NCBI RefSeq assembly: GCF_040801785.1
Contig: NZ_CP161805.1
Location: 2,604,001 to 2,668,000 of the forward strand
Length of the DNA stretch: 64,000 nucleotides
Reading direction: 5' to 3'
Source of the DNA: Sulfitobacter sp. LCG007
Lineage (GTDB): Bacteria > Pseudomonadota > Alphaproteobacteria > Rhodobacterales > Rhodobacteraceae
The notes under the pieces are model-generated. The model saw only the letters and a list, made by a program, of their open reading frames with translations. It did not search any database and had not been told where the DNA came from. The position numbers were made by a program, and so were the translations under genes. Shown here piece after piece: positions 36,743-46,285 of the stretch (positions within the stretch are counted from its first letter, which is position 1; every line of letters begins with the position of its first letter).

Positions 36743-38743
36743 TTACCTCAGCGCGCCCTTGGCGCGCAGGTTCTCGGCCTTCGCCGCGTCGTACCACCAG
36801 AAGTCGAGATAGCCGAGAGCGAAGGGCGGCATCGTCTCGGGATGGTCGTACTGGTCGTAATAGGCGACCCAGAAGCTGTCATTGTACCATGCCGGAACCA
36901 TGAAGAATTCGTAGCGCAGGGCCCGGTCAAGCGCGCGCAGCGTGGCCTGTTCTTCCTCCTTGCTTTTCGCCATCAGCGAGGCGTCGATGATCGCGTCGAC
37001 CAGCGGGCTTGCGAGTCCGGCGGGATTGAAGAGCGAATAGGCAGCCGCCTCGGACCCGAAGCGCTGCGCGAGCCCGGTGCCGGTCCCCAGGAAGGACCCA
37101 TAGCCGTCAAACACCATGTCGTAGTCCCGATCCCTCTCGCGCGAGGTGTACTGGCTTGCATCGACTGCCTCGAGCGTCGCATCGACGCCCATGGCCTGCA
37201 GGTTGGCGATGAAGTTCTCGACCACCGCGCGCAGGGTCGAAGACCCGGCGGAATTCAGCAGGAACCGCAATTGCAGCGTCTCGCCCGCCGCGTTGCGCAG
37301 GAGCCCGTCATCTCCCGGGGTCCAGCCCGCCTCTTCGAACAGCTTGCGCGCCTCGCGGCGATTGCCACGGTCGAGCAGACGCGAGGCGTCCGACACATGG
37401 GGCATGCGCGCGGGTTCTGTCAGCATTTCGGGCGGAACGAGCTCGCCGAGCGATTGCAGGAAGGCGAGCTCGGCGCCCTCGGGCGCGCCCGTCGCCATCA
37501 ACTCGGTATCCTGAGTGAACGAAGCTCGTGGATTGAAGAGGCCGAACTGGAGGGACTCGTTCGTCCATTCGAAATTGAACCCGAGCGCAATGGCCTCTCG
37601 CACGCGCTTGTCCTGGAACTGCGCCCGCGCGAGGTTGAAGACAAACCCCGACGCCTCCGGTGGCGAGCCGTCGGGCAGCTCGGCCTTGACGATCAGACCC
37701 TGCTGGACCTTGGGAAAGTCGTAGGCCGTCGCCCACTGCCGCGAATTGCCCTCTGTGCGGAAGGTGTATTCACCCGCCTTGAACGCCTCGAACGCCGAAT
37801 TCTCGTCGCCGAAGTATTCGATCCGGATACGGTCGAAGTTGTTGCGGCCCTTGTTGAACGGCAGGTTCTCGCCCCAGTACTCGGGATTGCGCTTGTAGAC
37901 GATGCGCCGGTTCACGTCGACGCTTTCGACCATGTAGGGCCCGGACCCCGGAGAGATCTCGAGCCGCGATTCATCGAGCCGCGCACCCGTTTCCTCGTAC
38001 CATTTCTTCGACCATGCCGGCACGCCGCCGACCTGATCTATGAGGCTGCGCCGCGAGATGCCGGGCGCGAACCAGAACTTGATGGTGTGATCGTCGATCA
38101 CCTCGACCTTCGGGATGCGTTGACGCACCGCCCGGGCGTAGGATTCGAGGCCCTGGTCGAGCAGCAGGTTGTGGCTGAACTCGATGTCATGGGCGGTCAC
38201 GGGCGTTCCGTCCGAGAAACGCGCCTCGGGGCGCATGTGGAAGATCACCCAGTCCTTGCTTTCCGGATATTCAAGGCTTTCGGCAAGCAACCCGTAGCCT
38301 TCTCCGTAGACGTCCGCGGGGGCAAGCTCGTTGCCCGTGCCCTCGCCAAGGAGGCTTTCGTAGATCATGTTCGACAGCGCCCCCGCCCGGCCCTTGCGCG
38401 AGTAGGGGTTCATCGAATCGAAGGTGCCCACCGCCGACAGCGATACCTCGCCACCCTTGGGCGCGTCGGGATTGACGTAGTCGAAATGGTCGTAGTCGGC
38501 AGGGTATTTGAGATCGCCGTAGAAGGAATAACCGTGGCTGGTGATGATCTCGCCCGAGCCCTCGGAAAGTTGTATCTCCGTCTCGGCTGCCGTCTCGCCG
38601 GTTCCCGTTTCCGGCGCCGCCGTATCCTGAGCCGTCAGCGAGACCGCCCAGAGCGCCCCGATCATGAAGGTTGCCAGCGCCGTTCCCAGGATCCGCGTCT
38701 GCGGCATCGGACGCACCATCGCACGGGCTGGGGCTGCTGGCAT
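36743..38743 (-). CDS. yejA: Extracellular peptide-binding protein, YejA type
   Basis: This 666-residue SBP family 5 protein is the receptor for the importer. The start ATG follows AGGAGG and gives an Arg-rich N-terminus and signal peptide ending near residue 38 (SLTA-QD). Typical blocks are [40 protein letters not shown] (each within the mature N-terminal lobe) and [19 protein letters not shown]. The length, about 100 residues more than DppA, is normal for YejA. A further ATG eight bases from an open upstream frame is less likely. It is first in the yejABEF order, so its promoter lies in 38744-38880. Confidence 0.93.
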   Translation of the reverse strand: MPAAPARAMVRPMPQTRILGTALATFMIGALWAVSLTAQDTAAPETGTGETAAETEIQLSEGSGEIITSHGYSFYGDLKYPADYDHFDYVNPDAPKGGEVSLSAVGTFDSMNPYSRKGRAGALSNMIYESLLGEGTGNELAPADVYGEGYGLLAESLEYPESKDWVIFHMRPEARFSDGTPVTAHDIEFSHNLLLDQGLESYARAVRQRIPKVEVIDDHTIKFWFAPGISRRSLIDQVGGVPAWSKKWYEETGARLDESRLEISPGSGPYMVESVDVNRRIVYKRNPEYWGENLPFNKGRNNFDRIRIEYFGDENSAFEAFKAGEYTFRTEGNSRQWATAYDFPKVQQGLIVKAELPDGSPPEASGFVFNLARAQFQDKRVREAIALGFNFEWTNESLQFGLFNPRASFTQDTELMATGAPEGAELAFLQSLGELVPPEMLTEPARMPHVSDASRLLDRGNRREARKLFEEAGWTPGDDGLLRNAAGETLQLRFLLNSAGSSTLRAVVENFIANLQAMGVDATLEAVDASQYTSRERDRDYDMVFDGYGSFLGTGTGLAQRFGSEAAAYSLFNPAGLASPLVDAIIDASLMAKSKEEEQATLRALDRALRYEFFMVPAWYNDSFWVAYYDQYDHPETMPPFALGYLDFWWYDAAKAENLRAKGALR

Positions 38744-38881
38744 CTGGATTTTCCTCCTGTTCGGCACCTTTTCTGGCACCGGGATCCTGCGCTTCGACTC
38801 AAGCTAACGGGTCGTCATGGGTAGTTACAAGTTGCGAAAATGTTATCTCTGATTGTCCCGAAGTCACCTGCCGGGCACTGC

Positions 38882-38918
38882 AAACAAAAAGGGCCGCCCG
38901 CCAGCTGGCAGACAGCCC
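38882..38918 (-). terminator. Rho-independent terminator of the cytochrome c gene
   Basis: A 12-base stem with three G-U pairs (minus strand GGGCTGTCTGCC - AGCT - GGCGGGCGGCCC) is followed by five T residues. It starts 23 bases beyond the cytochrome c stop. Confidence 0.88.
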
Positions 38919-38940
38919 CGAATCCGGATCTCTGTGTCGG

Positions 38941-39444
38941 TCAGCCGCCGAGGCTCTGCAGATAGGCCACCACGTTGGCGCGGTCCTGAACCTTGTTGAG
39001 CCCCGCAAAGCCCATGGAAGTGCCGGGCACGGCGGCAGAAGGCTTGGTCAGGAATTCATTGAGCGCCGCGGGCGTCCAGTCGCCGCCATGCGCCTGCATG
39101 GCCGAGGAATAGCTGAAACCGTCAACCGAGGCGACGGTCCGGCCGACCACGCCGTCGAGATGCGGGCCGGTGGCGTTGGAACCGTCGATCTTGTGGCAGG
39201 CCGAGCACTTCTTGAAGACGTTCGCACCCTTGTCGATATCCGCCTCGGCCACGAGTGCATCGAAATCGACTGCCTCCTCCTCGCCGCCGGCATCCTCTGC
39301 TTCCGCGACCTCGATGACATAGGCCTGCTCGCCATGGCCACCGACGTGATAGGTTTCTTCCGCGACCCATTTGCCTACAAGCAGGATCAGCCAGGCACCG
39401 CAGAGACCGGCTGCGACTTTGGTGATGGTCATCGTGTCGAACAT
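38941..39444 (-). CDS. cycM: Membrane-anchored cytochrome c-552, CycM type
   Basis: This 167-residue electron carrier likely passes electrons from the bc1 complex to the aa3 oxidase. An uncleaved N-terminal anchor (about 9-27) is followed by an acidic, Glu/Ala-rich tether (about 45-65). The class I heme domain has Cys80-Ser-Ala-Cys83-His84 and the axial Met144 in GTSMGFAG. The MFDTMTITK start resembles CycM of Paracoccus and relatives. The start ATG is chosen because an open frame upstream, through the pheA region, has no anchor or homology. It is divergent from pheA, whose start is 121 bases away, and has its own terminator. Confidence 0.93.
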   Translation of the reverse strand: MFDTMTITKVAAGLCGAWLILLVGKWVAEETYHVGGHGEQAYVIEVAEAEDAGGEEEAVDFDALVAEADIDKGANVFKKCSACHKIDGSNATGPHLDGVVGRTVASVDGFSYSSAMQAHGGDWTPAALNEFLTKPSAAVPGTSMGFAGLNKVQDRANVVAYLQSLGG

Positions 39445-39564
39445 GGGTCGCCGTCCATTGTTATCGGTATTCCGGGTGTCTATTGCTTCACCTTGGCTCT
39501 GGCAAGGTGTAGTTGCCGCGACCATTCGCCCCTTATCGGCGCGAAACGATCGAAGGACCGCAAC

Positions 39565-40410
39565 ATGAACACTGACACGCCCAGGCGCATCGCTTTCCAG
39601 GGAGAAATGGGAGCCTATTCGCATCAGGCCTGCGTCGAGGCCCGTCCCGACCACGATCCCCTGCCCTGCGCCACCTTCGAGGACGCGATGCAGGCGGTGC
39701 GGGACGGCGCTGCCGAACTCGGCATGATCGCGGTCGAGAACTCGACATACGGACGGGTCGCGGATGTGCACTCGCTCTTGCCCCACAGCGGCCTGCACAT
39801 CGTCGACGAAGCCTTCGTGCGGGTGCATGTGAACCTTCTCGGCCTGCCGGGATCGACGCTCGAAGGGGTGCGCGAAGCCCACGGCCATCCGGTGATCCTG
39901 CCGCAATGCGCAAGCTTTCTGAAGGAATACGGCATCAGGGGCGTGACAAGCTCCGACAACGCCCGTGCCGCCCGCGAGGTGGCCGAGCGGGGCGACCTGG
40001 CGAATGCCGCGCTGGCCAGCGAGCTTGCGGCCGAGATCTACGGGCTTGACGTCCTCGCGCGCCATATCGAGGACCATGACAACAACACCACGCGCTTCCT
40101 CGTGATGTCCGCGACGGCCGACCACAGCCGCCGGGGGGCGCACGGCATGATCACGAGCTTCGTCTTCGAGGTCCGCAACATCCCCGCGGCGCTCTACAAG
40201 GCATTGGGCGGCTTCGCCACGAATGGCGTCAACATGACCAAGCTCGAAAGCTACATGGTTGGTGGCTCGTTCACCGCGACGCGATTCTATGCCGACATCG
40301 AGGGCCATCCCGAAGATGCAGGCGTCGCACGCGCACTGGAAGAGCTCGGATATTTCACTACCATGGTCGAGGTACTCGGCGTCTACCCGGCAGATCCGCG
40401 CCGGGACTGA
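39565..40410 (+). CDS. pheA: Prephenate dehydratase
   Basis: This 281-residue enzyme turns prephenate into phenylpyruvate for phenylalanine synthesis. The catalytic domain (about 1-185) has [15 protein letters not shown], the [13 protein letters not shown] segment, and [10 protein letters not shown] containing the essential Thr-Arg-Phe. An ACT domain (about 195-275) with [11 protein letters not shown] gives phenylalanine feedback. There is no chorismate mutase fusion, unlike E. coli. The start follows AAGGA at seven bases; an open frame 298 codons longer overlaps the cytochrome gene and is rejected. Confidence 0.97.
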   Translation: MNTDTPRRIAFQGEMGAYSHQACVEARPDHDPLPCATFEDAMQAVRDGAAELGMIAVENSTYGRVADVHSLLPHSGLHIVDEAFVRVHVNLLGLPGSTLEGVREAHGHPVILPQCASFLKEYGIRGVTSSDNARAAREVAERGDLANAALASELAAEIYGLDVLARHIEDHDNNTTRFLVMSATADHSRRGAHGMITSFVFEVRNIPAALYKALGGFATNGVNMTKLESYMVGGSFTATRFYADIEGHPEDAGVARALEELGYFTTMVEVLGVYPADPRRD

Positions 40411-40439
40411 GTTCACGCCTCACGCTTCCGGAGAGCATA

Positions 40440-41102
40440 ATGGCTCAGAAGAACAGAACTTTCGGCATCATCGGACTCGGAAACTTCGGGGCGACTGTCG
40501 CGACCGAACTGGTCCGCTTCGGCAATTACGTCATCGGCGTCGACCAGAACGAAGCGATCGCCAGCAACCTGTCCGAGCGCATCTCGCAGGTCATGATCGT
40601 CGACGCACGCGACGACGTCGCGTTGCGCGAAGCCGGGCTCGGGGACTGCGACCTTGCACTGGTGGCGATGGGCGACGACCTCGAATCGAGCATCCTCGCC
40701 GCGATCAACCTCAAACTCATCGGCGTGCCCGTCGTCTGGGCGAAGGCGCGCAACAAGACGCATCACCGGATCCTGTCGAAGCTCGGCGTGGACCGGATCA
40801 TTCATCCCGAGGTGGAGATCGGCCAGCATATCGCGCAGGTCCTGAACAATCCGCTGGTGCGCGACTACGTCAGCCTCGGAAACGGATATCACGTGGTGAA
40901 CTTCCGCATCCCCGAAAGTCTCGAGGGCAAGGCGCTGTCCGAACTGTCCCATACCGAGGACTTCAATCTGCGCTGTGTCGGGGTCATGCGGGGGACCGAG
41001 TATCTTGGCCGGGACGGACAGGACTGCACCCTTCAGAAGGACGACCTGCTGCTGCTGCTTGGACAACGGACCGACCTCAGAAATTTCGCCGCGAGCCTTT
41101 GA
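40440..41102 (+). CDS. Potassium channel gating subunit, TrkA/KtrA family
   Basis: This 220-residue cytoplasmic RCK protein has a Rossmann nucleotide-binding half (about 1-135) with IIGLGNFGATVATEL and the Asp of GVDQNE, and a TrkA_C half (about 145-220) with RIPESLEGKALSELSHTEDF. It binds ATP/ADP or NAD(H) and gates the membrane subunit. The single RCK unit makes it KtrA-like rather than the duplicated E. coli TrkA. The stop shares one base with the next start (TGATG), so the two are coupled. Confidence 0.92.
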   Translation: MAQKNRTFGIIGLGNFGATVATELVRFGNYVIGVDQNEAIASNLSERISQVMIVDARDDVALREAGLGDCDLALVAMGDDLESSILAAINLKLIGVPVVWAKARNKTHHRILSKLGVDRIIHPEVEIGQHIAQVLNNPLVRDYVSLGNGYHVVNFRIPESLEGKALSELSHTEDFNLRCVGVMRGTEYLGRDGQDCTLQKDDLLLLLGQRTDLRNFAASL

Positions 41103-42487
41103 TGCCGAAACCACGTCCGTCCGCCGCACCGCGCGGAAGACCGCGCGCCCGCCCCGGGTCGCACCTGCGTCGGTCCGTCTGGAACCTTCCGCCGCCCGCG
41201 GCGCTCGGTCTGCTCTATCTCGGCTGCATCGGGATCGGGGCGGTGCTGCTGATGCTGCCGATCTCGCTCGAACATCCGATCTCGCCCTGGGACGCGCTCT
41301 TCATGTCGACCTCGGCGGTCACCGTGACCGGCCTTGTCACGGTCGATCCCGGCACCACCTTCAGCGCCTTCGGCGAGGGCGTCATCGCCGTCCTGATACA
41401 GCTCGGCGGTCTCGGCCTCATGACCTTTGCCGTCCTGGTCCTCACGGCGCTCGGCATTCCCGTCGGCATGCCCCAACGCCTCATCCTGCGCGAAGAGGTC
41501 AACCAGACGTCGGTCGCCAACCTGATGGTGCTGATCAGGGTCATCCTGACCGCAGCCCTGGCCTGCGAAGCGCTTGGCGCCGTGCTGCTGGGAGTCGTGT
41601 TCGTGCCGGAATACGGCTGGGCAACGGGCATGTGGCACGCGGTGTTCCATGCGGTATCTGCCTTCAACAACGCGGGCTTCGCGCTCTTTCCCGACAGTCT
41701 CATGCGCTATGTCGGCAATCCGGTCGTCAACATCGTCGTCCCGGCGCTGTTCATTCTCGGAGGCATCGGCTTCATCGTGCTGGCAGACATCTGGCAGGTG
41801 CGGAAATGGCATCGCCTGACTTTGCACAGCAAGCTCACGCTTACCGGAACGCTCGCGCTGATCGTGGTGCCCTTCCTTCTTTTTGCCGCGCTCGAATGGC
41901 AGAATCCCGGAACGATCGGATCACTCGGCAGCGTCGGGGACAAGCTCTGGGCGTCATGGTTCCAGGCCGTCACCCCGCGCACCGCCGGTTTCAACACCGT
42001 CGACACCTCAGGCATGCACGACAGCACCACGCTGATGACGATGACGCTGATGCTGATCGGCGGCGGCTCGACCTCGACGGCGGGCGGCATCAAGGTGACG
42101 ACGGGAATCGTGCTCCTGCTTGCCACGATAGCCTTCTTCAAGCGTCACACCTCGCTGCACGCCTTCGGACGCAGCATGAAGGTCGAAGAAGTCATGAAGG
42201 TGCTCGCCCTGACCGTCGTCTCGATCCTGCTGGTGATGAGCGGCATCTTCGTCACCTCGATCTCGCACGATGGCGAATTCATCGACCTCGCCTTCGAGAT
42301 CTGTTCTGCCTTCGGGACGGTCGGCATGTCGCGCGGCGCGACGGCCGAACTGGACGCCACGGGGCGCGCGCTGGTGATGCTGATGATGTTCCTCGGCCGG
42401 GTCGGCCCGCTGACGATCGGCTTCTTCCTCGCCACGCGCAGCGTTCCGCGCGTGCGCTATCCCGAGGGTCAGATCTATCTGGGATGA
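41102..42487 (+). CDS. Potassium uptake membrane subunit, TrkH/KtrB family
   Basis: This 461-residue SKT-family channel has four P-loop units. Selectivity-filter segments are STSAVTVTGLV (about 70), AVSAFNNAGF (about 181), TPRTAGFNTV (about 291) and SAFGTVGMSRG (about 407); the four filter glycines are all present. A Gly-rich mobile loop GGGSTSTAGGIK (about 320) gates the pore. The N-terminus is Arg/Pro-rich and cytoplasmic. Paired with the RCK gene it makes a Ktr/Trk-type, sodium- or proton-linked K+ uptake system. Length is nearer to KtrB than to TrkH. Confidence 0.93.
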   Translation: MPKPRPSAAPRGRPRARPGSHLRRSVWNLPPPAALGLLYLGCIGIGAVLLMLPISLEHPISPWDALFMSTSAVTVTGLVTVDPGTTFSAFGEGVIAVLIQLGGLGLMTFAVLVLTALGIPVGMPQRLILREEVNQTSVANLMVLIRVILTAALACEALGAVLLGVVFVPEYGWATGMWHAVFHAVSAFNNAGFALFPDSLMRYVGNPVVNIVVPALFILGGIGFIVLADIWQVRKWHRLTLHSKLTLTGTLALIVVPFLLFAALEWQNPGTIGSLGSVGDKLWASWFQAVTPRTAGFNTVDTSGMHDSTTLMTMTLMLIGGGSTSTAGGIKVTTGIVLLLATIAFFKRHTSLHAFGRSMKVEEVMKVLALTVVSILLVMSGIFVTSISHDGEFIDLAFEICSAFGTVGMSRGATAELDATGRALVMLMMFLGRVGPLTIGFFLATRSVPRVRYPEGQIYLG

Positions 42488-42501
42488 GCCTTGCCGGCCG
42501 A

Positions 42502-42972
42502 TCAACCGCCTGACCGCCGGCAGAGGGCTTCGGTCTCGCGCGCGAGTTCCGCCAGGATACGCCCGAACCCCGCCGTGAGCCTGCGCCTCGCGAGGACGGC
42601 GGACCGGACCAGCAGGCGCGCGCCCACCGTGCGTGGCCTCAGTTCGACCTGCGCCGTCATCCTGGTCCGCCCCGCCGCGAGCGCGGTCAGTTCGAGATGG
42701 GCCAGGCAGGCCATGCCTTCCGCGAAGCCGGACAGCATCACCTGATGCGGCGGTACCGTGTCGACGACGGAAACTTCGACGTCGACGCGCCGCCCGCGCA
42801 ACGGAACCCCGATGACCCAGGCACTTCCCGGCCCGGGCTGGACGGGACCCGAGAGGTGCCGAAGATCGATTCCCCGCGCCCGGGCGGCGGCGTCGAAACA
42901 GGCCAGGTCCGCGAGTTTCGCGAACACCGCCTCGATCGGCGCGTCGATGTCATGCCTGTCCGAGAAATTCAT
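42502..42972 (-). CDS. SRPBCC-fold protein
   Basis: This 156-residue, single-domain protein begins NFSDRHDIDAPIEAVFAKLAD, which is the usual start of the SRPBCC (START/Bet v1/CoxG-like) ligand-binding fold. It ends in a long helix (LAELARETEALCR). The chosen ATG follows GAGGG; 27 earlier codons lack the fold start. It sits 28 bases after nudC on the same strand and converges with the K+ uptake genes. No ligand can be inferred. Confidence 0.78.
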   Translation of the reverse strand: MNFSDRHDIDAPIEAVFAKLADLACFDAAARARGIDLRHLSGPVQPGPGSAWVIGVPLRGRRVDVEVSVVDTVPPHQVMLSGFAEGMACLAHLELTALAAGRTRMTAQVELRPRTVGARLLVRSAVLARRRLTAGFGRILAELARETEALCRRSGG

Positions 42973-43000
42973 TCTGCCCTCGTCGTGCACCGCGCCCGCT

Positions 43001-43969
43001 TCAGTCGAGCGTATCGGCAAGCCAGTGCTCGATGAGGAAGCGCGCGATGGCACCCTTGCGGGAGGGCCCGATGTCGGGGTGCCTGTCGGCCATGACCTCC
43101 ATCATCTCCTCGCGGCTCACCCAGCGCGCGGCCTCGATCTCGACCGGATCGACGGTGATCTGCTCGCTCTCGGCCTCGCCGGAACACCCGAACATGAGCG
43201 AGGCCGGAAACGGCCAGGGCTGGCTCGCGAGATAGGACACCGCCCCCACGCGCACGCCGGTTTCCTCGAAGACCTCGCGGCGCACCGCGGCCTCGAGCGT
43301 CTCGCCGGGCTCGACGAAACCGGCCAGCAGCGAATACATCCGCGGCGGCCATGCGGGACTGCGCCCCATCAGCACCGAATTGCCGCGGGTGACGAGCATG
43401 ATGACCACCGGGTCGGTGCGCGGAAAATGCGATCCGTTGCAACTTGGACAGATGCGCTGCCAGCCGGCCTGAACGATCCGCGTCCCGGCGCCGCATCGGG
43501 CGCAGTGCCGGTGCGTCTCGTGCCAGCCCAGGATCGCCTTGCCGGTCGCGGCAAGTTCCGCGTCGCGCGGCGTCAGCCAGGTCATGACGCGGCGCAGTTC
43601 CATGAAGCAGGTGGTGTCTGGCAGGTCCGGATGGCGCTGCTCGGACGGATCGAGGAAACTTCCGATCCCGGAGGGGTCAAGATGCTCGGGCTCCCAGCTC
43701 GAGATGTCGCTGGCAAGCCGGACCGCACCGTCCTCCCGGCCCAGCAGGACGCGGTCGGGAAGCGCCTGGCGCAGGACCGGGTGATCGAGCGGCAGGCGTA
43801 CCGCCTCGGCCGGCCGGTCCGGCGAGACAAGCACCTTGCCGCGCCAGAACAGCAGCGTGCGCGCCCCGGGATCGCTCAGCGCGGCTTCCAGCGCTTCGGC
43901 ATCGCCCCGGATCTCCGCGGCCCGGTCCAGCGCCGATCCACCGAATGTTACCGTCTCCGCCAGTTTCAT
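43001..43969 (-). CDS. nudC: NADH pyrophosphatase NudC
   Basis: This 322-residue NUDIX enzyme hydrolyses NADH to NMNH and AMP and, in E. coli, removes NAD caps from RNA. It has an N-terminal domain (about 1-120), a zinc ribbon with Cys156, Cys159, Cys174 and Cys177, the NUDIX box starting at Gly217 (GFVEPGE, then REVFEETG), and the NudC signature SQPWPFPAS at 249-257. The start follows AGGAG; a 23-codon extension is unlikely. It is probably cotranscribed with the SRPBCC gene. Confidence 0.95.
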   Translation of the reverse strand: MKLAETVTFGGSALDRAAEIRGDAEALEAALSDPGARTLLFWRGKVLVSPDRPAEAVRLPLDHPVLRQALPDRVLLGREDGAVRLASDISSWEPEHLDPSGIGSFLDPSEQRHPDLPDTTCFMELRRVMTWLTPRDAELAATGKAILGWHETHRHCARCGAGTRIVQAGWQRICPSCNGSHFPRTDPVVIMLVTRGNSVLMGRSPAWPPRMYSLLAGFVEPGETLEAAVRREVFEETGVRVGAVSYLASQPWPFPASLMFGCSGEAESEQITVDPVEIEAARWVSREEMMEVMADRHPDIGPSRKGAIARFLIEHWLADTLD

Positions 43970-44137
43970 GCCGTCTCCTGCCGGTGTGCTGCCGGTGTCC
44001 TGCCGCCAGCACGTCGCATGATGGAGGTTTTGGTTCAAGTGGCCCTAACCACCTGCCAAAAGGAGGGATTGCCAACCTGGGCGCGATCTGTTGCAAAGGC
44101 GTGCACCCTGAGATTGACACTCAGTACAAGGGAGACG

Positions 44138-46012
44138 ATGCGGACCACCGGCGCAGCGGCACATTCAACGGAACAGGTCCGCGCGCGGATCCGGTTGCTT
44201 GCAACGACCGACCTGCACATGCAGCTCGTGGGGCATGACTATGTCAACGACCGCCCCGCCCCGCGGCGCGGTGTCGTGACGCTGGCCAGACTGATCGCCG
44301 AGGCACGCGCCGAGGCGCAGGCGCGCGGCGATCTCTGCCTTCTGCTCGACAACGGAGATACCCTGCAGGGCGCTCCGCTGGGCGACTGGCTTGCCGAGCA
44401 CGGCGGAAATCTGAAGCCGCACCCGATGGCCGCGATCCTCAACCAGCTTGGATATGACGCCGTGGGGCTTGGAAATCACGATTTCGATCACGGACTCGAC
44501 TACCTGCAATCGGTGCTCGCGCAATATGCGATGCCCGTGGTCTGCACCAACCTTGTCAGCCCGTCGCTTCCCATGCTCCAGCGCCATGCAATGCTCGAGC
44601 GGCCGGTGACGGACACGGACGGAAGCGCGCATGTGCTGCGCATCGCCGTCCTTTCCGTGGTGCCCCCGCAGACCGCCGGGTGGGCGCAGCACCATCTGGG
44701 GGGCCGCGCGAAGGTCTTCGACGTCGCCGACGTGCTGCCCGAGGCGCTGGAAGAGGTCCGCCAGGAAGGCGCGGATATCGTTGTCGTACTGGCGCACATG
44801 GGTTTCAGCGAGGCGCACGAGGACATCAGCCGCCACGGCTCGGTTCAGGAGGTGGCGGGGCTCGCCGGAGTCGACGCGGTCGTTGCCGGGCACACCCATC
44901 TGCGCTTTCCCGGGCCGGATCATGCCGACCTGCCAGGGGTCGACTGTTACAGCGGCCTGCTTGGCTGCACGCCGGTCGTGCTGCCTGGCGTCAGCGGGTC
45001 CGATCTCGGAATCATCGATCTCGAAATCGGCCGCGACTCGCGCGCAGGGGTCTGGAAGGTGCTGGAAAGATCCGTCCGCCTCCAGCCGCAACCCGAGCGG
45101 ATGAGACCAGATCGCCAGATCCTGAGGCTTGCCGCGCCGGTGCATCGCGCAACCCGGGCGCACCTGTCCCAGCCCGTGGCGGAAATCGACCGCCCGCTGC
45201 ACAGCTATTTCTGCCTCGCACAGTGCGGCGGGGTCTCGGCGCTGATCGCGGCCGGCAAACGCCGCATGGTCCGTCGCGCCGTCGCCGGATCGGCGCTGGC
45301 GGACCTGCCGATACTGACATCCGCGGCGGTGCCGGCCACCGGCGGCCTCGACGGGCCGTCGAACTTCGTCTTCGTGGCGCGCGGAGCGGTGCCCCGGCGC
45401 GTCATCGCGGGGCTGGTGCCGTATCTCAACCAGATCTGGGCGGTGCGCGTGAGCGGAGCGCAGGTGCGCGACTGGCTCGAACGCTCGGCGCGGATATTCC
45501 GGACGCTGTCGCCCGATGCGCCGGACCAGCTGCTGACCGATCCGGCGGTGCCGGGATACTGCTTCGACACGATCCACGGCGTTCACTACGAGATCGATCC
45601 GACATCCCCGCCCGCCTTCGACTGGTCGGGCCGCCCGATACCCCGAGCCGAAGGCCGGATCCGCAATCTCACCTTCGAAGGCGCGCCGCTGGACCCCGGG
45701 CAGGAATTCCTCATGGCGACGACCCATTACCGGGTCGGCGGCGGTGGCGGCTTCGAGGTGCATGACGAGACGCGTGTAGCGTTCCGCAGCGACACGACGT
45801 CCGAAAGCGCGGTACTGGAATGCTTGCGGGCCGGTTCCACCGCATGGGAAGAACCCGTCAGCGCCTGGCGTTTCAGTCCGGATCTCGGCGTTCAGGCGGT
45901 TCTGCATACCGCGCCGGAGGCCGCGGATTTCCTGGACGACATCGCCGAGATGTCGCCCGAGAAGCTGGGCCTCAACGCAGGCGGATTCCTGCGGCTCCGA
46001 CTCAGCCTCTGA
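44138..46012 (+). CDS. CpdB-like bifunctional 2',3'-cyclic nucleotide phosphodiesterase/3'-nucleotidase
   Basis: This 624-residue protein has an N-terminal metallophosphatase domain with DLH (25-27), DNGDTLQG (71-78), GNHDFDHG (112-119) and GHTH (252-255). A C-terminal 5'-nucleotidase substrate domain from about residue 385 has SNFVF and the late GGGGGFEVHDE stretch. The family is normally periplasmic with a signal peptide, but this start (GGGAGA six bases ahead) gives a hydrophilic N-terminus without one. The open frame further upstream includes no hydrophobic segment near the start. The protein may be cytoplasmic or the true start unusual. CpdB and UshA-like activities cannot be separated by eye. 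Confidence 0.87.
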   Translation: MRTTGAAAHSTEQVRARIRLLATTDLHMQLVGHDYVNDRPAPRRGVVTLARLIAEARAEAQARGDLCLLLDNGDTLQGAPLGDWLAEHGGNLKPHPMAAILNQLGYDAVGLGNHDFDHGLDYLQSVLAQYAMPVVCTNLVSPSLPMLQRHAMLERPVTDTDGSAHVLRIAVLSVVPPQTAGWAQHHLGGRAKVFDVADVLPEALEEVRQEGADIVVVLAHMGFSEAHEDISRHGSVQEVAGLAGVDAVVAGHTHLRFPGPDHADLPGVDCYSGLLGCTPVVLPGVSGSDLGIIDLEIGRDSRAGVWKVLERSVRLQPQPERMRPDRQILRLAAPVHRATRAHLSQPVAEIDRPLHSYFCLAQCGGVSALIAAGKRRMVRRAVAGSALADLPILTSAAVPATGGLDGPSNFVFVARGAVPRRVIAGLVPYLNQIWAVRVSGAQVRDWLERSARIFRTLSPDAPDQLLTDPAVPGYCFDTIHGVHYEIDPTSPPAFDWSGRPIPRAEGRIRNLTFEGAPLDPGQEFLMATTHYRVGGGGGFEVHDETRVAFRSDTTSESAVLECLRAGSTAWEEPVSAWRFSPDLGVQAVLHTAPEAADFLDDIAEMSPEKLGLNAGGFLRLRLSL

Positions 46013-46074
46013 TCCGGACGATGCGCAGGACGTGTGGGTTGCAGGCTCCGCCCATCCGGCCTATATGCAGACCC

Positions 46075-46168
46075 GAGAGGTTGGTGCGGGCGAGCGCTCC
46101 GCCAACCCGGTCAGGTCCGGAAGGAAGCAGCCGTAACGGTTCCCGCTTGGGTCGTTGTCCAGCCTCTC
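46075..46168 (+). ncRNA. ffs: Signal recognition particle RNA (4.5S)
   Basis: This is the core hairpin of the small bacterial SRP RNA. The universally conserved apical segment GGTCAGGTCCGGAAGGAAGC spans 46109-46128, with the GGAA tetraloop and the asymmetric loop that bind Ffh. The arms GAGAGGTTGG (46075-46084) and CCAGCCTCTC (46159-46168) pair with one G-U. The mature ends may extend a few bases further. It lies between the cpdB-like gene and a convergent protease gene, 1.6 kb ahead of dnaX, a neighbourhood common in this class. Confidence 0.93.
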
Positions 46169-46285
46169 ACCTTCCCCATCCATAGCGGCGGCTACCGATC
46201 CATCATTGGCTGAAACGGGCATATGGTGACATGCGGCCGGCGGGGCCGAACCGACGCACCCGCCTTCCGTCAGCGACTTCGCCGC

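Noticed and set aside
44138..44240. Tat or Sec signal at the cpdB-like start
   Set aside because: Only a short run of Arg residues without a hydrophobic stretch is seen; no twin-arginine motif plus helix.
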